Of a stretch of 64,000 bases of DNA, positions 36,301 through 44,327 are shown one piece after another. The translations under genes and the position numbers were made by a program. The stretch comes from Cryobacterium levicorallinum. Its GTDB lineage: Bacteria > Actinomycetota > Actinomycetes > Actinomycetales > Microbacteriaceae. The notes under the pieces are model-generated. The model saw only the letters and a program-made list of their open reading frames with translations. It made no database searches and was not told the DNA's origin. The stretch spans positions 17,726-81,725 of the forward strand of contig NZ_SOFE01000007.1 in NCBI RefSeq assembly GCF_004402405.1, written 5' to 3'. The first letter of the stretch is position 1. The number at the start of each line of letters is the position of its first letter.

Positions 36301-36694
36301 CACCGTTGGGGTTTGGGCTGAACGTCGGGATCAGCACACCGGTCGTCAGGTTGTAGGCGAGCAGATTGGTGCGCACCACCTCATTCACCCCAACGCCGGA
36401 GCCGGCCGGGCGGGCTCTGGTGAATTCACCCCCCACATAGACTGTGGTGCCAACGATCAGCTGGGTCCACACCACACCGTTGATCTGCGCGGTGGGCAGG
36501 GAATCCGCGGCCATCGTCACCGGCGTCGCCGGATCGGTAGGAGCGGTGTCGGCTACGGCCTGAAGTGGAACCGTGAGAACGGCGGCGACAACCGCGACAG
36601 CGGTCAGCAATCCGAAAACACCGGCGCGTGCTGGCCGCTTACGAACCGAAATCAGACCTGCGAGGTTCAGTCGAGACGCGTAGAGAGATCCCAC
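33398..36694 (-). CDS. Large secreted protein: beta-propeller-like, Fn3, one LamG, one PKD
   Basis: A protein of 1098 aa and paralogue of the 1426-aa protein. Signal peptide about 24-49 ('GVFGLLTAVAVVAAVLTVPLQAVA'-type region, written GVFGLLTAVAVVAAVL). Same front: 'AADSLPTAQINGVVWTQLIVG', 'YVGGEFTRARPAGSG', 'YAGGSFTSVSG', 'VIIGGAFTSYNGASTPGYGMAALD', 'MEDCHGDTYSAAPTQ', 'HAHYCGNIGGP'. Then Fn3-like (about 480-570), one LamG (about 575-800), one PKD (about 806-885, 'TDADGTVAGYAWSWGDGT') and the C-terminal domain (about 895-1095) with 'IGRRVGTDDYRARVKF'. It lacks the second LamG and PKD, consistent with domain loss or gain by in-frame recombination. Confidence 0.88.
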   Translation of the reverse strand: MGSLYASRLNLAGLISVRKRPARAGVFGLLTAVAVVAAVLTVPLQAVADTAPTDPATPVTMAADSLPTAQINGVVWTQLIVGTTVYVGGEFTRARPAGSGVGVNEVVRTNLLAYNLTTGVLIPTFSPNPNGAVRALVASADGSRIYAGGSFTSVSGANRYRLAAFDTGTGALVASFAPVLNAQVKALGFSGGTLFAGGVFSTAGGQPRPQIASFDASNGALKAWSGTPSGGAVNALTVSPDGAKVIIGGAFTSYNGASTPGYGMAALDAVTGASLPWAVNSLLRNGGINGGITSLTSSSDGVFGTGYDYGAGANFEGTFRASWSDGSIIWMEDCHGDTYSAAPTQNVVYTTGHAHYCGNIGGPVETAPRSYHRTLSFTMATTGLITPNAVGSYDNFVGKPRPSLLSFYPDINTGVYTGQGQGPWNVVTNGQYLLYAGEFTNVNNKGQQGLARFASSTTATNKEGPRLANAAFVASAFVPDLQSLSTGTVRIGWKSAYDRDNERLKYEVLRDGVSVGTVLGLSVDWSRPSMGWTDSGLSPGQAYSYQIRVSDPFGNVKTGSPASVNVASAGIYSAYASAVRADSPTSYWPLGEAGGTTAFDWAAAANAQTNSGVTRGVAGALSGGDGSASRFSGTTAGFAASSAFETPRGDFSVESWVKTTTKRGGKIIGLGNSATANSAAYDRHVYMDNTGRIWFGVKPGALRTVNTTGSYNDGQWHHIVATVGANGMSLYIDGALAAQRTDTTSAAPIQGYWRIGGDNLSGWTSRPLSDYIAADIDEVAVYPAALGAASIANHYAVGSSGPQANVQPTAAFSYQTSPLAVSVDASASTDADGTVAGYAWSWGDGTNSTGKTATHSYTVDGSYPVSLTVADDSGATAVTTQNVLVPAVDPKLPVAIDAFSRVLSSGLGTADSGGAWTTTGSSGNSSVSEGVGRFKAAAGTTVNGYLSGVSVADSDVSVTIALQQAATGSGAYSSVIGRRVGTDDYRARVKFLPTGVVQLQLMHGATTLTVQNIAGLTYTTGTQLRVRLQVFGTGPTTIRAKVWSVGGTEPSAWQLSTTDATPAMQASGSVGLALYLGSTATVTPVTTAFDDFVALRVN

Positions 36695-36751
36695 GATATT
36701 TCCTTACTCGGATGAAGAGCGGGGCCGTCGGGTGGCCGTCGCATTCAATGG

Positions 36752-36795
36752 AGTCTAGTGAGATTTTCTCAGTACGGAATACCCTCTATAGGGGG
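36752..36795 (-). promoter_or_regulatory. Promoter with upstream palindrome (1098-aa gene)
   Basis: On the minus strand: CCCCCTATAGAGGG (36795..36782), two bases, -35-like TTCCGT (36779..36774), 16 bases, -10 TAGACT (36757..36752), about 57 bp from the gene start. Alignable with the element before the 1426-aa gene, including the stretch ACTGA..AAAA..CTCA between the hexamers. Confidence 0.6.
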
Positions 36796-36815
36796 CAGCC
36801 ATTTGCACGGCCTGG

Positions 36816-37529
36816 TCAGTGCGGTGCCGCGCCCTCAAAGAGCACGATCGGCACGCCAGCCGAGTAGTCGACAGCGATCTGCACTTCGTCTCGCGCATCA
36901 GCGGGGACAGTGAAAACGAACACGCCCTGCGCGGCCTGGCCCGCGGCGACCGCGTCAGGAAATGGGACTCCGCCTGGCTCGGCAAGTTCGGTGGCCGGCG
37001 ACTGGGCAGCCCCAAAGAAGAAGTTGACGACGGTTGACGTCAACGACACGGTCGCAGCCGTGTCGTTGCGAACAGAGACGGCGAACCGGAGCGACGGCCC
37101 GGCAATCTCGCCCGGTCCCCGCGCCACACCCTCGACCGCCTCGAGCTCGCTGATACTGAACACGACCCCGGGCACGGCCACGGCGGGGTCCGTCAGTGGG
37201 ACCGGTTCCTGAACCTGTGGCGGAGCGACCTCGCTCGATGGAACGCCGACTCCGGCGTTCGGGTCGGGGACGCTCGGGGCGGGCGGCGTCGTTTCGGCCG
37301 GCACGGGGCTGGGCGAAGGGCCGGGCGACCGAGAGGGAGCGGGGGATGGGGTCGTCACGGACCGCGTCGCGGTGACATCGGCCGAATCGGCACGTTGGGA
37401 TGCCCAACCGTTAGCCACCAGCATGATGACCACGAGCAGGGCCAGCAGTCCGGCCCCGGCGATCCACCACAGCCGACGCCGCGAGCCCGCGGTTTCGGGA
37501 CCGGTATCGGAGGGGTGGTGCACGACCAT
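36816..37529 (-). CDS. Membrane-anchored secreted protein with Pro-rich linker (DUF4352-like)
   Basis: A protein of 237 aa. One N-terminal membrane segment (about 21-43, 'LWWIAGAGLLALLVVIMLVA') after a basic stretch, then a Ser/Pro-rich linker (about 55-90) and a C-terminal extracellular domain (about 115-235) with 'GVVFSISELEAVEGVARGPGEIAGPSLRFAVSVRN' (GPGEIAGPSLRFAVSVRND) that looks like the DUF4352/telokin-like immunoglobulin fold. I chose the ATG at 37529 with GGAG eight to nine bases upstream, because residues before it do not form a signal peptide. Function unknown; placement suggests a role in the surface polymer layer. Confidence 0.7.
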   Translation of the reverse strand: MVVHHPSDTGPETAGSRRRLWWIAGAGLLALLVVIMLVANGWASQRADSADVTATRSVTTPSPAPSRSPGPSPSPVPAETTPPAPSVPDPNAGVGVPSSEVAPPQVQEPVPLTDPAVAVPGVVFSISELEAVEGVARGPGEIAGPSLRFAVSVRNDTAATVSLTSTVVNFFFGAAQSPATELAEPGGVPFPDAVAAGQAAQGVFVFTVPADARDEVQIAVDYSAGVPIVLFEGAAPH

Positions 37530-37702
37530 GGTAGAACTCCAAGCTGAGGACCCGCTCAAAAAATGAATAGGGTGAAGACGTCGTTGAGCCATTAATACAC
37601 GCGTGGGGTTTCTTTCCAAGGGGGCACCTGAGCCCACTTTTGGGGGTCCCCGCCCACCCTGTACAGTGTGTGAAAGCTGCCGACCACTGATGAGGCCCAC
37701 AC

Positions 37703-38842
37703 ATGCGCATCGCAATCCTGCACGGGAACAATGACGCCTACGGGGCCTCTCGCGTGCTCATTCAGGAAATCTCCTGCCTCCTCAGCCTCGGCCACACGGT
37801 GGCCGTCATCGTGCCAAATGGTGGACCACTGGCAGAAGATCTGGCTCAGTCCGGACTCTCTGCGACCGTCATCGTTGACCCGGGGCTGTCGGTCCTGAGG
37901 CTCAGCAAGATCTCAGACCTCCTGCATCCGATTCGTCTTCGACCAGAAATTACCCACGCCGACGTCGTGGTCTTGTGGACGCTCGCCCTCGCCGCGTACA
38001 TTCCACTCCTGCGCCTGAAACGCAAGAGCTTTTACCTGTCGGTGCACGAGCTGCTCCCCAGCCGCTTGGGAAATCTCCTGGTTCGGGTACTCCTGGCCCC
38101 CGGCCGCTTTCCGATCTGCGCCTGCAGCGAAGCCACGGCAGCGTGGCTGGAGCAAAACGGGGTCGCCCGCACGCGACTGACCGTGACGTCGCCCGTGTTC
38201 GACCCGGTCACGCTCGTCAGAGCACCGACGCTCCACGACCCGTTCACCCTCGCCGTCGTCGGCCGCGTCAATGGCCGCCGGGGACACCTCGAGGTGGCTC
38301 AGGCGCTCCAATCCCTGTGGCCGGCGGTAAGCCCCGACCCTCCGACAACCGGTTCGTCCTGGCGACTGCTTCTGTTCGGTGCGCCATTTTCCGGTCAGGA
38401 GTCCGCTCTCGACGCGGTGTTGCACCTGATCGAGGGCGACCCCCGGATCGAGTACCGCGGCGAGGCAAAATCCTTGGAATCCATCGCGAGCCAGATCGAT
38501 GCTGTTGCCTGTTTTCCGTCCATGCCCGAGTCGTTTGGCCTCGTTCCCGTTGAAGCATGGCGGGCGGGGGTTCGGGCTGCGGGATTCGCCGACGGTGGGC
38601 CCGGCGAGGTGTTGCCCATTGTCGGCGGCATCGGCGTGGCACGCACCGGTGCACCCCTGGCTGACATTTCGTCGGCGCTCCTCACTCTGGAGCGGTCCGT
38701 CCGAGCACGAAAAGCTTTGCCCGAACCGTCGACGGTCAACCCGCTCTTCACGAAGGAACGCCGTCTGATATCGCTGACCCAGGTTCTCAACCAGGCCGTT
38801 GCCCGGCCAGCCCGCCGCACGGTCCGAAAACGCTCATCCTGA
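37703..38842 (+). CDS. GT4 glycosyltransferase
   Basis: A protein of 379 aa. 'RIAILHGNNDAYGASRVLIQEISCLLSLGHTVAVIVP' (DAYGASRVLIQEISCLLSLG) is the N-terminal Rossmann start, and the nucleotide-sugar half has 'FTLAVVGRVNGRRGHLEVAQALQ' and 'ESFGLVPVEAWRAGVRAAGFADGG' with the E-x7-E motif. A candidate -10 TACAGT lies at 37662-37667. It lies alone on the plus strand between two minus-strand surface-protein genes. Confidence 0.85.
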   Translation: MRIAILHGNNDAYGASRVLIQEISCLLSLGHTVAVIVPNGGPLAEDLAQSGLSATVIVDPGLSVLRLSKISDLLHPIRLRPEITHADVVVLWTLALAAYIPLLRLKRKSFYLSVHELLPSRLGNLLVRVLLAPGRFPICACSEATAAWLEQNGVARTRLTVTSPVFDPVTLVRAPTLHDPFTLAVVGRVNGRRGHLEVAQALQSLWPAVSPDPPTTGSSWRLLLFGAPFSGQESALDAVLHLIEGDPRIEYRGEAKSLESIASQIDAVACFPSMPESFGLVPVEAWRAGVRAAGFADGGPGEVLPIVGGIGVARTGAPLADISSALLTLERSVRARKALPEPSTVNPLFTKERRLISLTQVLNQAVARPARRTVRKRSS

Positions 38843-38846
38843 CCGG

Positions 38847-40709
38847 CTACTCCTGCCCCTTCGGCGCAGGCAACACGTTGAGGTCGGGAACCACCGCGGG
38901 CTCAGGCACCACGTTCAGGTCGGGAACCGCTTCAGGCTCAGGCACCACCTGTGGCTCCGGCACGAGCTGTGCGTCGGGAGCGACCTCGGGTGCCGGCAAC
39001 AGATTCACGTCGTGAGCGACTTTCGGTTCAGTGGACGCAGTCGGGTCCGGTGTCTGCGTGAGGGTAGCGGCGCTGGCAGCTCTGACACTGACGGCATCAC
39101 CTGTGACGGTATTTCCGAACGGGTCACTCACCCGAATTTGGTACGAGTACGTCGTTCCGGGCGTGCGACCGGTGTCGGTCCAGCTAATCGTGGGGCGGCT
39201 CCAGTCGACGGATAGCCCCGTTTGTGTGCGCACGACAGCGCCGTTTCGCAAGACACGATAGGTAAGCAATTCGTTGTCGCGGTCGTAGTTCGACGTCCAG
39301 GTGACCTTGACCGTTCCGGCGGTTGGTGTGGTGAGCGTTGGCGTGAAACTGGCACCGGTCACGCGCGGCCCTTCTTTGTCTGGCGCGATGGACGACACCG
39401 CGAAGCGCACAAGTCCCTGCTGCCTCTTGTTGTTGACGAGGGTGAATTCGCCGCCGTAGAGCACATATTGGGAGTTGGCGGCTACGTTCCACGGCCCCTG
39501 ATTTTGACCGGTAAAGTTGCCGGCATTGATGTCGGGGTAGAAGGTCAGCAGTGACGGGCGGGGGCGCCCCTCAAAGTTGAAGTAGCTCCCACCCGTGCTG
39601 TTTCGGGTGATAATGCCCGTTGCATTTTTCGTAAAGGCCAGAGTCCGATGAAAGGTTCGCGGACTGGTTTCCGAGAACCCACCGATGTTTCCACAAAAAT
39701 GGGCGTGCGCGGTCGTATACACGACGTCGCCGACCGGAACGGCCGAGTAGGTGTCACCATGGCAGTCCTCGATCCAGACGGTGTTGCCGCTGCTCCAGCT
39801 GGCCCGGAACGTTCCCTCGAACATGGCGCCGGGGCCATAGTCGTAGCCAGTGCCGTAGACGCCGCCGGAATCCGAGGTGAGCGACAGAATAGAACCGTTC
39901 GGGCCAGCATTCTTGATGAGCTTGCCGATGTTCCAGGTCATTCCGGCGCCCGAGCTGGAATTCGTCGCCGCCATTCCATAGCCGGGAGTCGTCGCGCCGT
40001 TGTACGAAGTGAACGAACCGCCGATGACGACCCGGTCGCCGTTCGGCGAAACTGTAAGGGCGTTCACGGCCCCGTCGGGCACCGTGCCCTTCCAGGTACC
40101 GAGCGACCCGGTGGAACCGGTGAACGACGCGATCCGCTGTCGTCCCTGAGAGTTGGCCGAGGTGAAGCTCCCCCCCGCGAAGACGGTGCTCCCAAACGCG
40201 CCAAGCGCTCTGACGGTGTTGTTCGCCGTGGGTTTCCAGCTGGAATCGAGCCCCCCGGTGGCCGTACTGAAGGACGCCAACCGAGTTCGCGTCACGGACC
40301 CGACGGTCGTGAAGGCTCCACCCACGTAGATGCGAGATCCGTCTGGCGAGGCGGTAATCGCCCGCACCGCGCCATTGAGGTTGGGGTTGAATGACGTCAT
40401 GACACCAGTCGACAGGTTGTACGCCATGAGATTGTTGCGCGTCACCTCGCTCGTTCCGGCCGAAGCTCCAGCGGGGCGTGCGCGAGTGAACTGGCCACCG
40501 ACGTAAACGGTGTTTCCGACGATCGTCTGGGTCCACACCACCCCGTTGATTTGGGCGGTCGGCAACGCATCGGCCGCGACAGTATTGGGGGTGGAAGAAT
40601 TTGGCGGTGCCGTGTCCGCTTGCGCGCTGCCGGTACCAAAAAAAATCGTCACCGCCAAAGCTGCTGTCGCGATCATTGCCACTATCGGAGACCGAACGCT
40701 CCGCGCCAT
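38847..40709 (-). CDS. Short paralogue: beta-propeller-like and Fn3 with hexapeptide-repeat tail
   Basis: A protein of 620 aa. Signal peptide about 9-31 ('VAMIATAALAVTIFFGT' then SAQA). Front half like the two giant paralogues: 'ADALPTAQINGVVWTQTIVG', 'YVGGQFTRARPAGASAG', 'IYVGGAFTTVGS', 'VVIGGSFTSYNGATTPGYGMAA', 'IEDCHGDTYSAVPVGDVVYTTAHAHFCGNIGG'. Then the Fn3-like domain (about 460-555). LamG, PKD and the C-terminal domain are absent; instead residues 570-617 are eight copies of a six-residue repeat of the form x-V-P-x-P-x (LLPAPE, VAPDAQ, LVPEPQ, VVPEPE, AVPDLN, VVPEPA, VVPDLN, VLPAPK). No anchor signal. A different -10 (TATAAT, 40772..40767) precedes this gene. Confidence 0.86.
   Translation of the reverse strand: MARSVRSPIVAMIATAALAVTIFFGTGSAQADTAPPNSSTPNTVAADALPTAQINGVVWTQTIVGNTVYVGGQFTRARPAGASAGTSEVTRNNLMAYNLSTGVMTSFNPNLNGAVRAITASPDGSRIYVGGAFTTVGSVTRTRLASFSTATGGLDSSWKPTANNTVRALGAFGSTVFAGGSFTSANSQGRQRIASFTGSTGSLGTWKGTVPDGAVNALTVSPNGDRVVIGGSFTSYNGATTPGYGMAATNSSSGAGMTWNIGKLIKNAGPNGSILSLTSDSGGVYGTGYDYGPGAMFEGTFRASWSSGNTVWIEDCHGDTYSAVPVGDVVYTTAHAHFCGNIGGFSETSPRTFHRTLAFTKNATGIITRNSTGGSYFNFEGRPRPSLLTFYPDINAGNFTGQNQGPWNVAANSQYVLYGGEFTLVNNKRQQGLVRFAVSSIAPDKEGPRVTGASFTPTLTTPTAGTVKVTWTSNYDRDNELLTYRVLRNGAVVRTQTGLSVDWSRPTISWTDTGRTPGTTYSYQIRVSDPFGNTVTGDAVSVRAASAATLTQTPDPTASTEPKVAHDVNLLPAPEVAPDAQLVPEPQVVPEPEAVPDLNVVPEPAVVPDLNVLPAPKGQE
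38859..39002 (-). repeat. 18-bp tandem repeat encoding a hexapeptide
   Basis: Eight imperfect units of 18 bp encode the VPxPx hexapeptides of the 620-aa protein's tail. Confidence 0.85.
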
Positions 40710-40766
40710 AAGAAAACCTCAATTTCAACTCGGACGGCGGCCTTCGGGCGGCCCCGTGGTGCCGGA

Positions 40767-40772
40767 ATTATA
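40767..40772 (-). promoter_or_regulatory. -10 box of the 620-aa protein gene
   Basis: TATAAT on the minus strand, 58 bp before the start at 40709. No good -35 is seen at the expected distance. Confidence 0.5.
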
Positions 40773-40979
40773 CTTGACTTCACGAATTTCGGGCTTCTGC
40801 CGCGAAAAACTGCAGGCCCGACCGTCGTTGGTCCGTCGGGGCGTGCGCCGGCGGACCGGCATCCGTTCATTTCTCACCCCTAGTCAGGCTGAAGGATAAA
40901 GGTTAGGATTCCTCACTGCCTCTCTTGTCCGAATCCTGTTGAAGCTCGCGCTGCAGCCTGAGAGAAATCTGAGCCTTCT

Positions 40980-41570
40980 GTGACCCCCAAGCACCCGACC
41001 ACCCCGCACCCGAACACAGCGATTCCTCCAGAAACGAAACCTCACCGCGCGAACCCGCTGAAGCCCGCCGGCGACGGGTCCCCCGGGCTCCTTGCTGCCC
41101 GGCAGAACGGGCTGCACATCGGCTACGCGGCTGGCGGGTTTGACCTTTTCCACGTTGGACATCTCAATATTCTCAAGCACGCCAAGAGCCAGTGTGACTT
41201 TCTGATCGCCGGCGTTGTGTCCGACGAGATGCTCCAACTCACCAAGGGCATCACCCCCGTCGTGCCGCTAGTGGAACGTCTGGAGATTGTTCGACACATC
41301 TCCTTCGTGGACGAGGCCGTCGCCGAAGTCGTCGAGGACAAGCTCGACACGTGGCGCGACCTCCGCTTTGACGTGTTCTTCAAGGGCGACGACTGGCGAG
41401 GCACCCCCCGCGGGGTACACCTCGAGAACGAGTTCGCTGCTGTCGGCGTTGAGGTCGTGTACTTCCCCTACACGGTCAATACCTCCAGCACGATCTTGCG
41501 TCGGGCGCTCGACGCTCTCACGCGCCCCGATGCGGCCGGTCTTCGGCAACCACGCACGAGCACCCCCTAA
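40980..41570 (+). CDS. Cytidylyltransferase-like protein (TagD/TarD family)
   Basis: A protein of 196 aa. After about 45 residues of Pro-rich tail comes the nucleotidyltransferase core: 'IGYAAGGFDLFHVGHLNILKHAKSQCDFLIAGVVSDE' (GGFDLFHVGHLNILKHAKSQ), whose HxGH motif is the family's active site, then 'VVPLVERLEIVRHISFVDEAV', and the C-terminal 'VVYFPYTVNTSSTILRRAL' with the T-S-S-T type motif. It likely joins CTP (or ATP) to a phospho-alcohol such as glycerol-3-phosphate, making CDP-glycerol. GTG start; the N-terminal extension could mean a later start, although no Met or SD is seen nearby. Confidence 0.82.
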   Translation: MTPKHPTTPHPNTAIPPETKPHRANPLKPAGDGSPGLLAARQNGLHIGYAAGGFDLFHVGHLNILKHAKSQCDFLIAGVVSDEMLQLTKGITPVVPLVERLEIVRHISFVDEAVAEVVEDKLDTWRDLRFDVFFKGDDWRGTPRGVHLENEFAAVGVEVVYFPYTVNTSSTILRRALDALTRPDAAGLRQPRTSTP

Positions 41571-41594
41571 CCGTAGGCGAGCAGCCAACGCACC

Positions 41595-41630
41595 AAAGAA
41601 CGGGTTTCTCGGCCGAGAAACCCGTTCTTT
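41595..41630. terminator. Bidirectional terminator (18-bp perfect palindrome)
   Basis: AAAGAACGGGTTTCTCGG is followed directly by its reverse complement, so the stem has 18 pairs and no loop, ending in TTT on both strands. It separates the converging cytidylyltransferase and acyltransferase genes. Confidence 0.9.
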
Positions 41631-41669
41631 TCGCGCTGTTGCCGTAACTGCCGCAAACATCGGGCACAA

Positions 41670-42732
41670 TCAAGCGGATGCTTCGGTTTGTTCCCGCACG
41701 GCCTTGCGCGGCTGCGCTGCCCAAGAGTCAATGGGCACGGTAAACACTCCCAGCACGGCCGCAAATCGGCGGTAGACGGCCAGAGCCAGCACGATTGCCG
41801 CGCCGCACAGCAGCAGCGGAACCGCCGTTGCGGCATCCGTCGGTAATATCACGCCGCCGGCCATGACGATCGCCGCGAGCGCCGCCATGGGAAAGGTTTG
41901 CACCAGATAGATGGGCAACGTGCGACTACCCAGCACCCGCATGAAATCAAACATCGGTGCGCGCGACAGAACGACGGCCACGCTGATGCCCACCAGCACT
42001 GCCAGCACGCTCACGGCGAGGAGCACGAACGGTACCCGCGTCAATGACAGTTTCACCATGAGGAGCACAACGCCGGCATACAAGCCACTGAGCACGGCCA
42101 TGTGCCACCACCGCACCCGCGGAATCAGGCGTCGCACGCGCGGGCCCAGCCAGATCGCCGCCAGGAAGAAGACGAGGTAACAGCCCATCTTTTCCCACGG
42201 CGTACCCGTGTGCAGAACCTGCGAGCCGAACAGCACGGCGAGCGCTCCCGTTACGGACACGGAAATGAGCGGATGCCAGCGCCGAGTCAGCCAAGCCACG
42301 GTGAGACAGATGGGCAGGGCGTAGATGAACCAGAGATTTATATTCGGCCGGATGAAGAGGGTAACCAGGTCGGACCACCTGGCAAAGGGCCCGTCGGGGC
42401 CGATCGGCGGCAGGGCCAGCAGGAAAAAGGGTCTGGGCGGCGACCCAGGCCGTGTAGAGATACAGCAGCAGGGACATCCGCTTACGAAACAGCTGCCAGA
42501 AGGGCAACCGAATGGCCTGGGCCGCGAGGAGTCCGGACATGAAGAAGAACAGGGGCATACGGAAGGTGTCGAGCAGTGGGTTGAGCGGCGCCAGGTCGCC
42601 GGCCAGACCTACCCGATCGAGGTACATGACCGAGTGATAGAGCACAACGAGGGTGATCGCGATGCCCTTTGCCACGTCGATCCAGGCTTCGCGTAGCGTG
42701 CCGCGAATGACGAACGAGGCGGCGTCAGTCAC
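41670..42732 (-). pseudogene. Acyltransferase family 3, frameshifted
   Basis: The N-terminal part (from GTG 42732 or ATG 42759) reads 'EAWIDVAKGIAITLVVLYHSVMY' (IDVAKGIAITLVVLYHS, the acyltransferase-3 start) and 'FRMPLFFFMSGLLAAQAI', then leaves the frame after 'WVAAQTLF'. The other frame continues 'FLLALPPIGPDGPFARWSDLVT' (FLLALPPIGPDGPFARWSD), 'NLWFIYALPICLTVAW' and nine or so membrane segments to the stop at 41670. The switch lies in a run of five T near 42430 on the minus strand; one T fewer restores one protein of about 350 aa. The gene would add acetyl or similar groups to the polysaccharide. It could be a dead gene, a contingency switch or a sequencing error. The start overlaps the upstream gene by 8 bp (GTGACTGA). 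Confidence 0.85.
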
Positions 42733-44113
42733 GGGCCCCGGTCTTGAGAGACTTGCCAAAGGGGAACAGTGCTCCCACCCGGCGACGGACGGGGTTCGGC
42801 AGATCGGGACCCTTGGGAATCAAAGTCAGCGCGAGCACCAAGATGAGCAGTCGCGTCGCGGTGTACAGCGGGCCGAAGAAGAAGACCCACACGGTGTTCA
42901 CGACCAGAAACAGCAGAATTCCACTGGCCCGGTTCGCAGCAACCGCGGCTCCGACCCCGCGCAAAACCAGAAAAAGAATGACGACGGCCAGCAGGACACC
43001 GGGAATGCCGAACCGTGCCCAGAGGTCGCCGAGCACCGAGTGCAGTTCGATATTGCCACCGAACATGTAGTTTTCGACGTACCCATTATCGGGGTCGTAG
43101 CTGATCGATGCCATTCCCGTCTTCGCCGCGAGCAGATCGGTCGGATTCAGCAGCGTGCCGGCCCCGAACCCGTATGGCTGGTGTGCCATCAGGGACGCCG
43201 TCGCGGCCAGTTCCGGTCGCCCGCCCAGAATGAGCGACCCGGCAGTGTTGAGCTGGTCGATGGTGCGGGCCCGCGTCGCCTCGCCGAACAGCCCCGCGAC
43301 GATGGCCGCCTGCCCCAGGTTGTACACGACGACGGCGAGCACACCGAGGGCGACGACAACCCCGGCGCCCGATCTGATGCGCAGGTAACGAAACCGGCTG
43401 GTCGGGCGCATCTGCCAAGCCAGGAGAATGAGGGTCAGTAGCAGGATCGCGAAGGACGAGCGCGCATCGGTGAGCATTGACAAGGCTGTCAGCCCGAGCA
43501 CGGCGAGCAGGTCGAACCAGCGACGATCAAGAATGTGCGCGATGGCGAGGATCACCACTGTCAGGGCAAAGGAGAATCCGAAGCGCCAGGGATTGTCGAA
43601 GAACCGGGCGTTGTCGGTGGTTACGCTCCCGAGCAGGCCGAGCCCAAACCACAGGGCCACCCACGAGTCGGGCAGTACGCTGCGAGTCCAAAGCACAAAG
43701 CCGAAGGAGCACAACAGGCCAACCAGCCCGATGGAGTTGCCGGCCAGTTCGCTCATCGCGATGACGTGGGTGGGTTTGGCGAGTACGGACAGCCAGATGC
43801 CGGAGCCGACGGCGACGAAGCCGATCAGCACGAGGGTGAGCGCGCCCCGATAGCGGCCCAGCGTAGGCAGCCAGAGCGGAATCAGCGCTGCGGCCGCCAG
43901 GTAGCCGACGGTGATGCCGAGCGGAAGGTCGAGTCGCAGACCGATCAGGACGAGCACGATGACAGCAAGGATTTTGGTCGAACGCGGCACCACCGCCTCG
44001 GTCGAGGGCACCCGATCACGGCCGGAATTCACGGCTATCGGCTCGGGCTGCTCGCGCGTCTGGCGTGCGCTCGCGCGCTGTTTTGTCACGGTCTGTTGTG
44101 TCGACTTGCGCAT
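42725..44113 (-). CDS. O-antigen ligase / Wzy-like membrane protein
   Basis: A protein of 462 aa with about a dozen membrane helices. 'GGRPELAATASLMAHQPYGFGAGTLLNP' (the R-P-E and periplasmic loop) and 'NPDNGYVENYMFGGNIELHSVLGDLWARFGIPG' (VENYMFGGNIELHSVLGDLW) are similar to the Wzy_C/O-antigen ligase loop with conserved His. It polymerises or ligates repeat units outside the membrane. I placed the start at ATG 44113, before the basic N-terminus and the first helix; the longer frame to 44212 is less likely. SD is weak. Confidence 0.8.
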   Translation of the reverse strand: MRKSTQQTVTKQRASARQTREQPEPIAVNSGRDRVPSTEAVVPRSTKILAVIVLVLIGLRLDLPLGITVGYLAAAALIPLWLPTLGRYRGALTLVLIGFVAVGSGIWLSVLAKPTHVIAMSELAGNSIGLVGLLCSFGFVLWTRSVLPDSWVALWFGLGLLGSVTTDNARFFDNPWRFGFSFALTVVILAIAHILDRRWFDLLAVLGLTALSMLTDARSSFAILLLTLILLAWQMRPTSRFRYLRIRSGAGVVVALGVLAVVVYNLGQAAIVAGLFGEATRARTIDQLNTAGSLILGGRPELAATASLMAHQPYGFGAGTLLNPTDLLAAKTGMASISYDPDNGYVENYMFGGNIELHSVLGDLWARFGIPGVLLAVVILFLVLRGVGAAVAANRASGILLFLVVNTVWVFFFGPLYTATRLLILVLALTLIPKGPDLPNPVRRRVGALFPFGKSLKTGARD

Positions 44114-44327
44114 GTAGGTCGTTCGGCCCCGCACCGGGCCGCGCCCGAAACAATTCGGGTATTGTTCCTGCCGCGCGACCGCATCGGCATAACAGTAGGA
44201 CCCTGAGGGCACGGGATCAAGGCCGAGTCGGGTGGATATCCATTGCGATTCCCCCCGATCGGGGGCGCACCCTGCTGACAGGCTGCGTGTACAGTGGCGT
44301 TTTCAGCTTGATCCACGCCCTGAGCCA

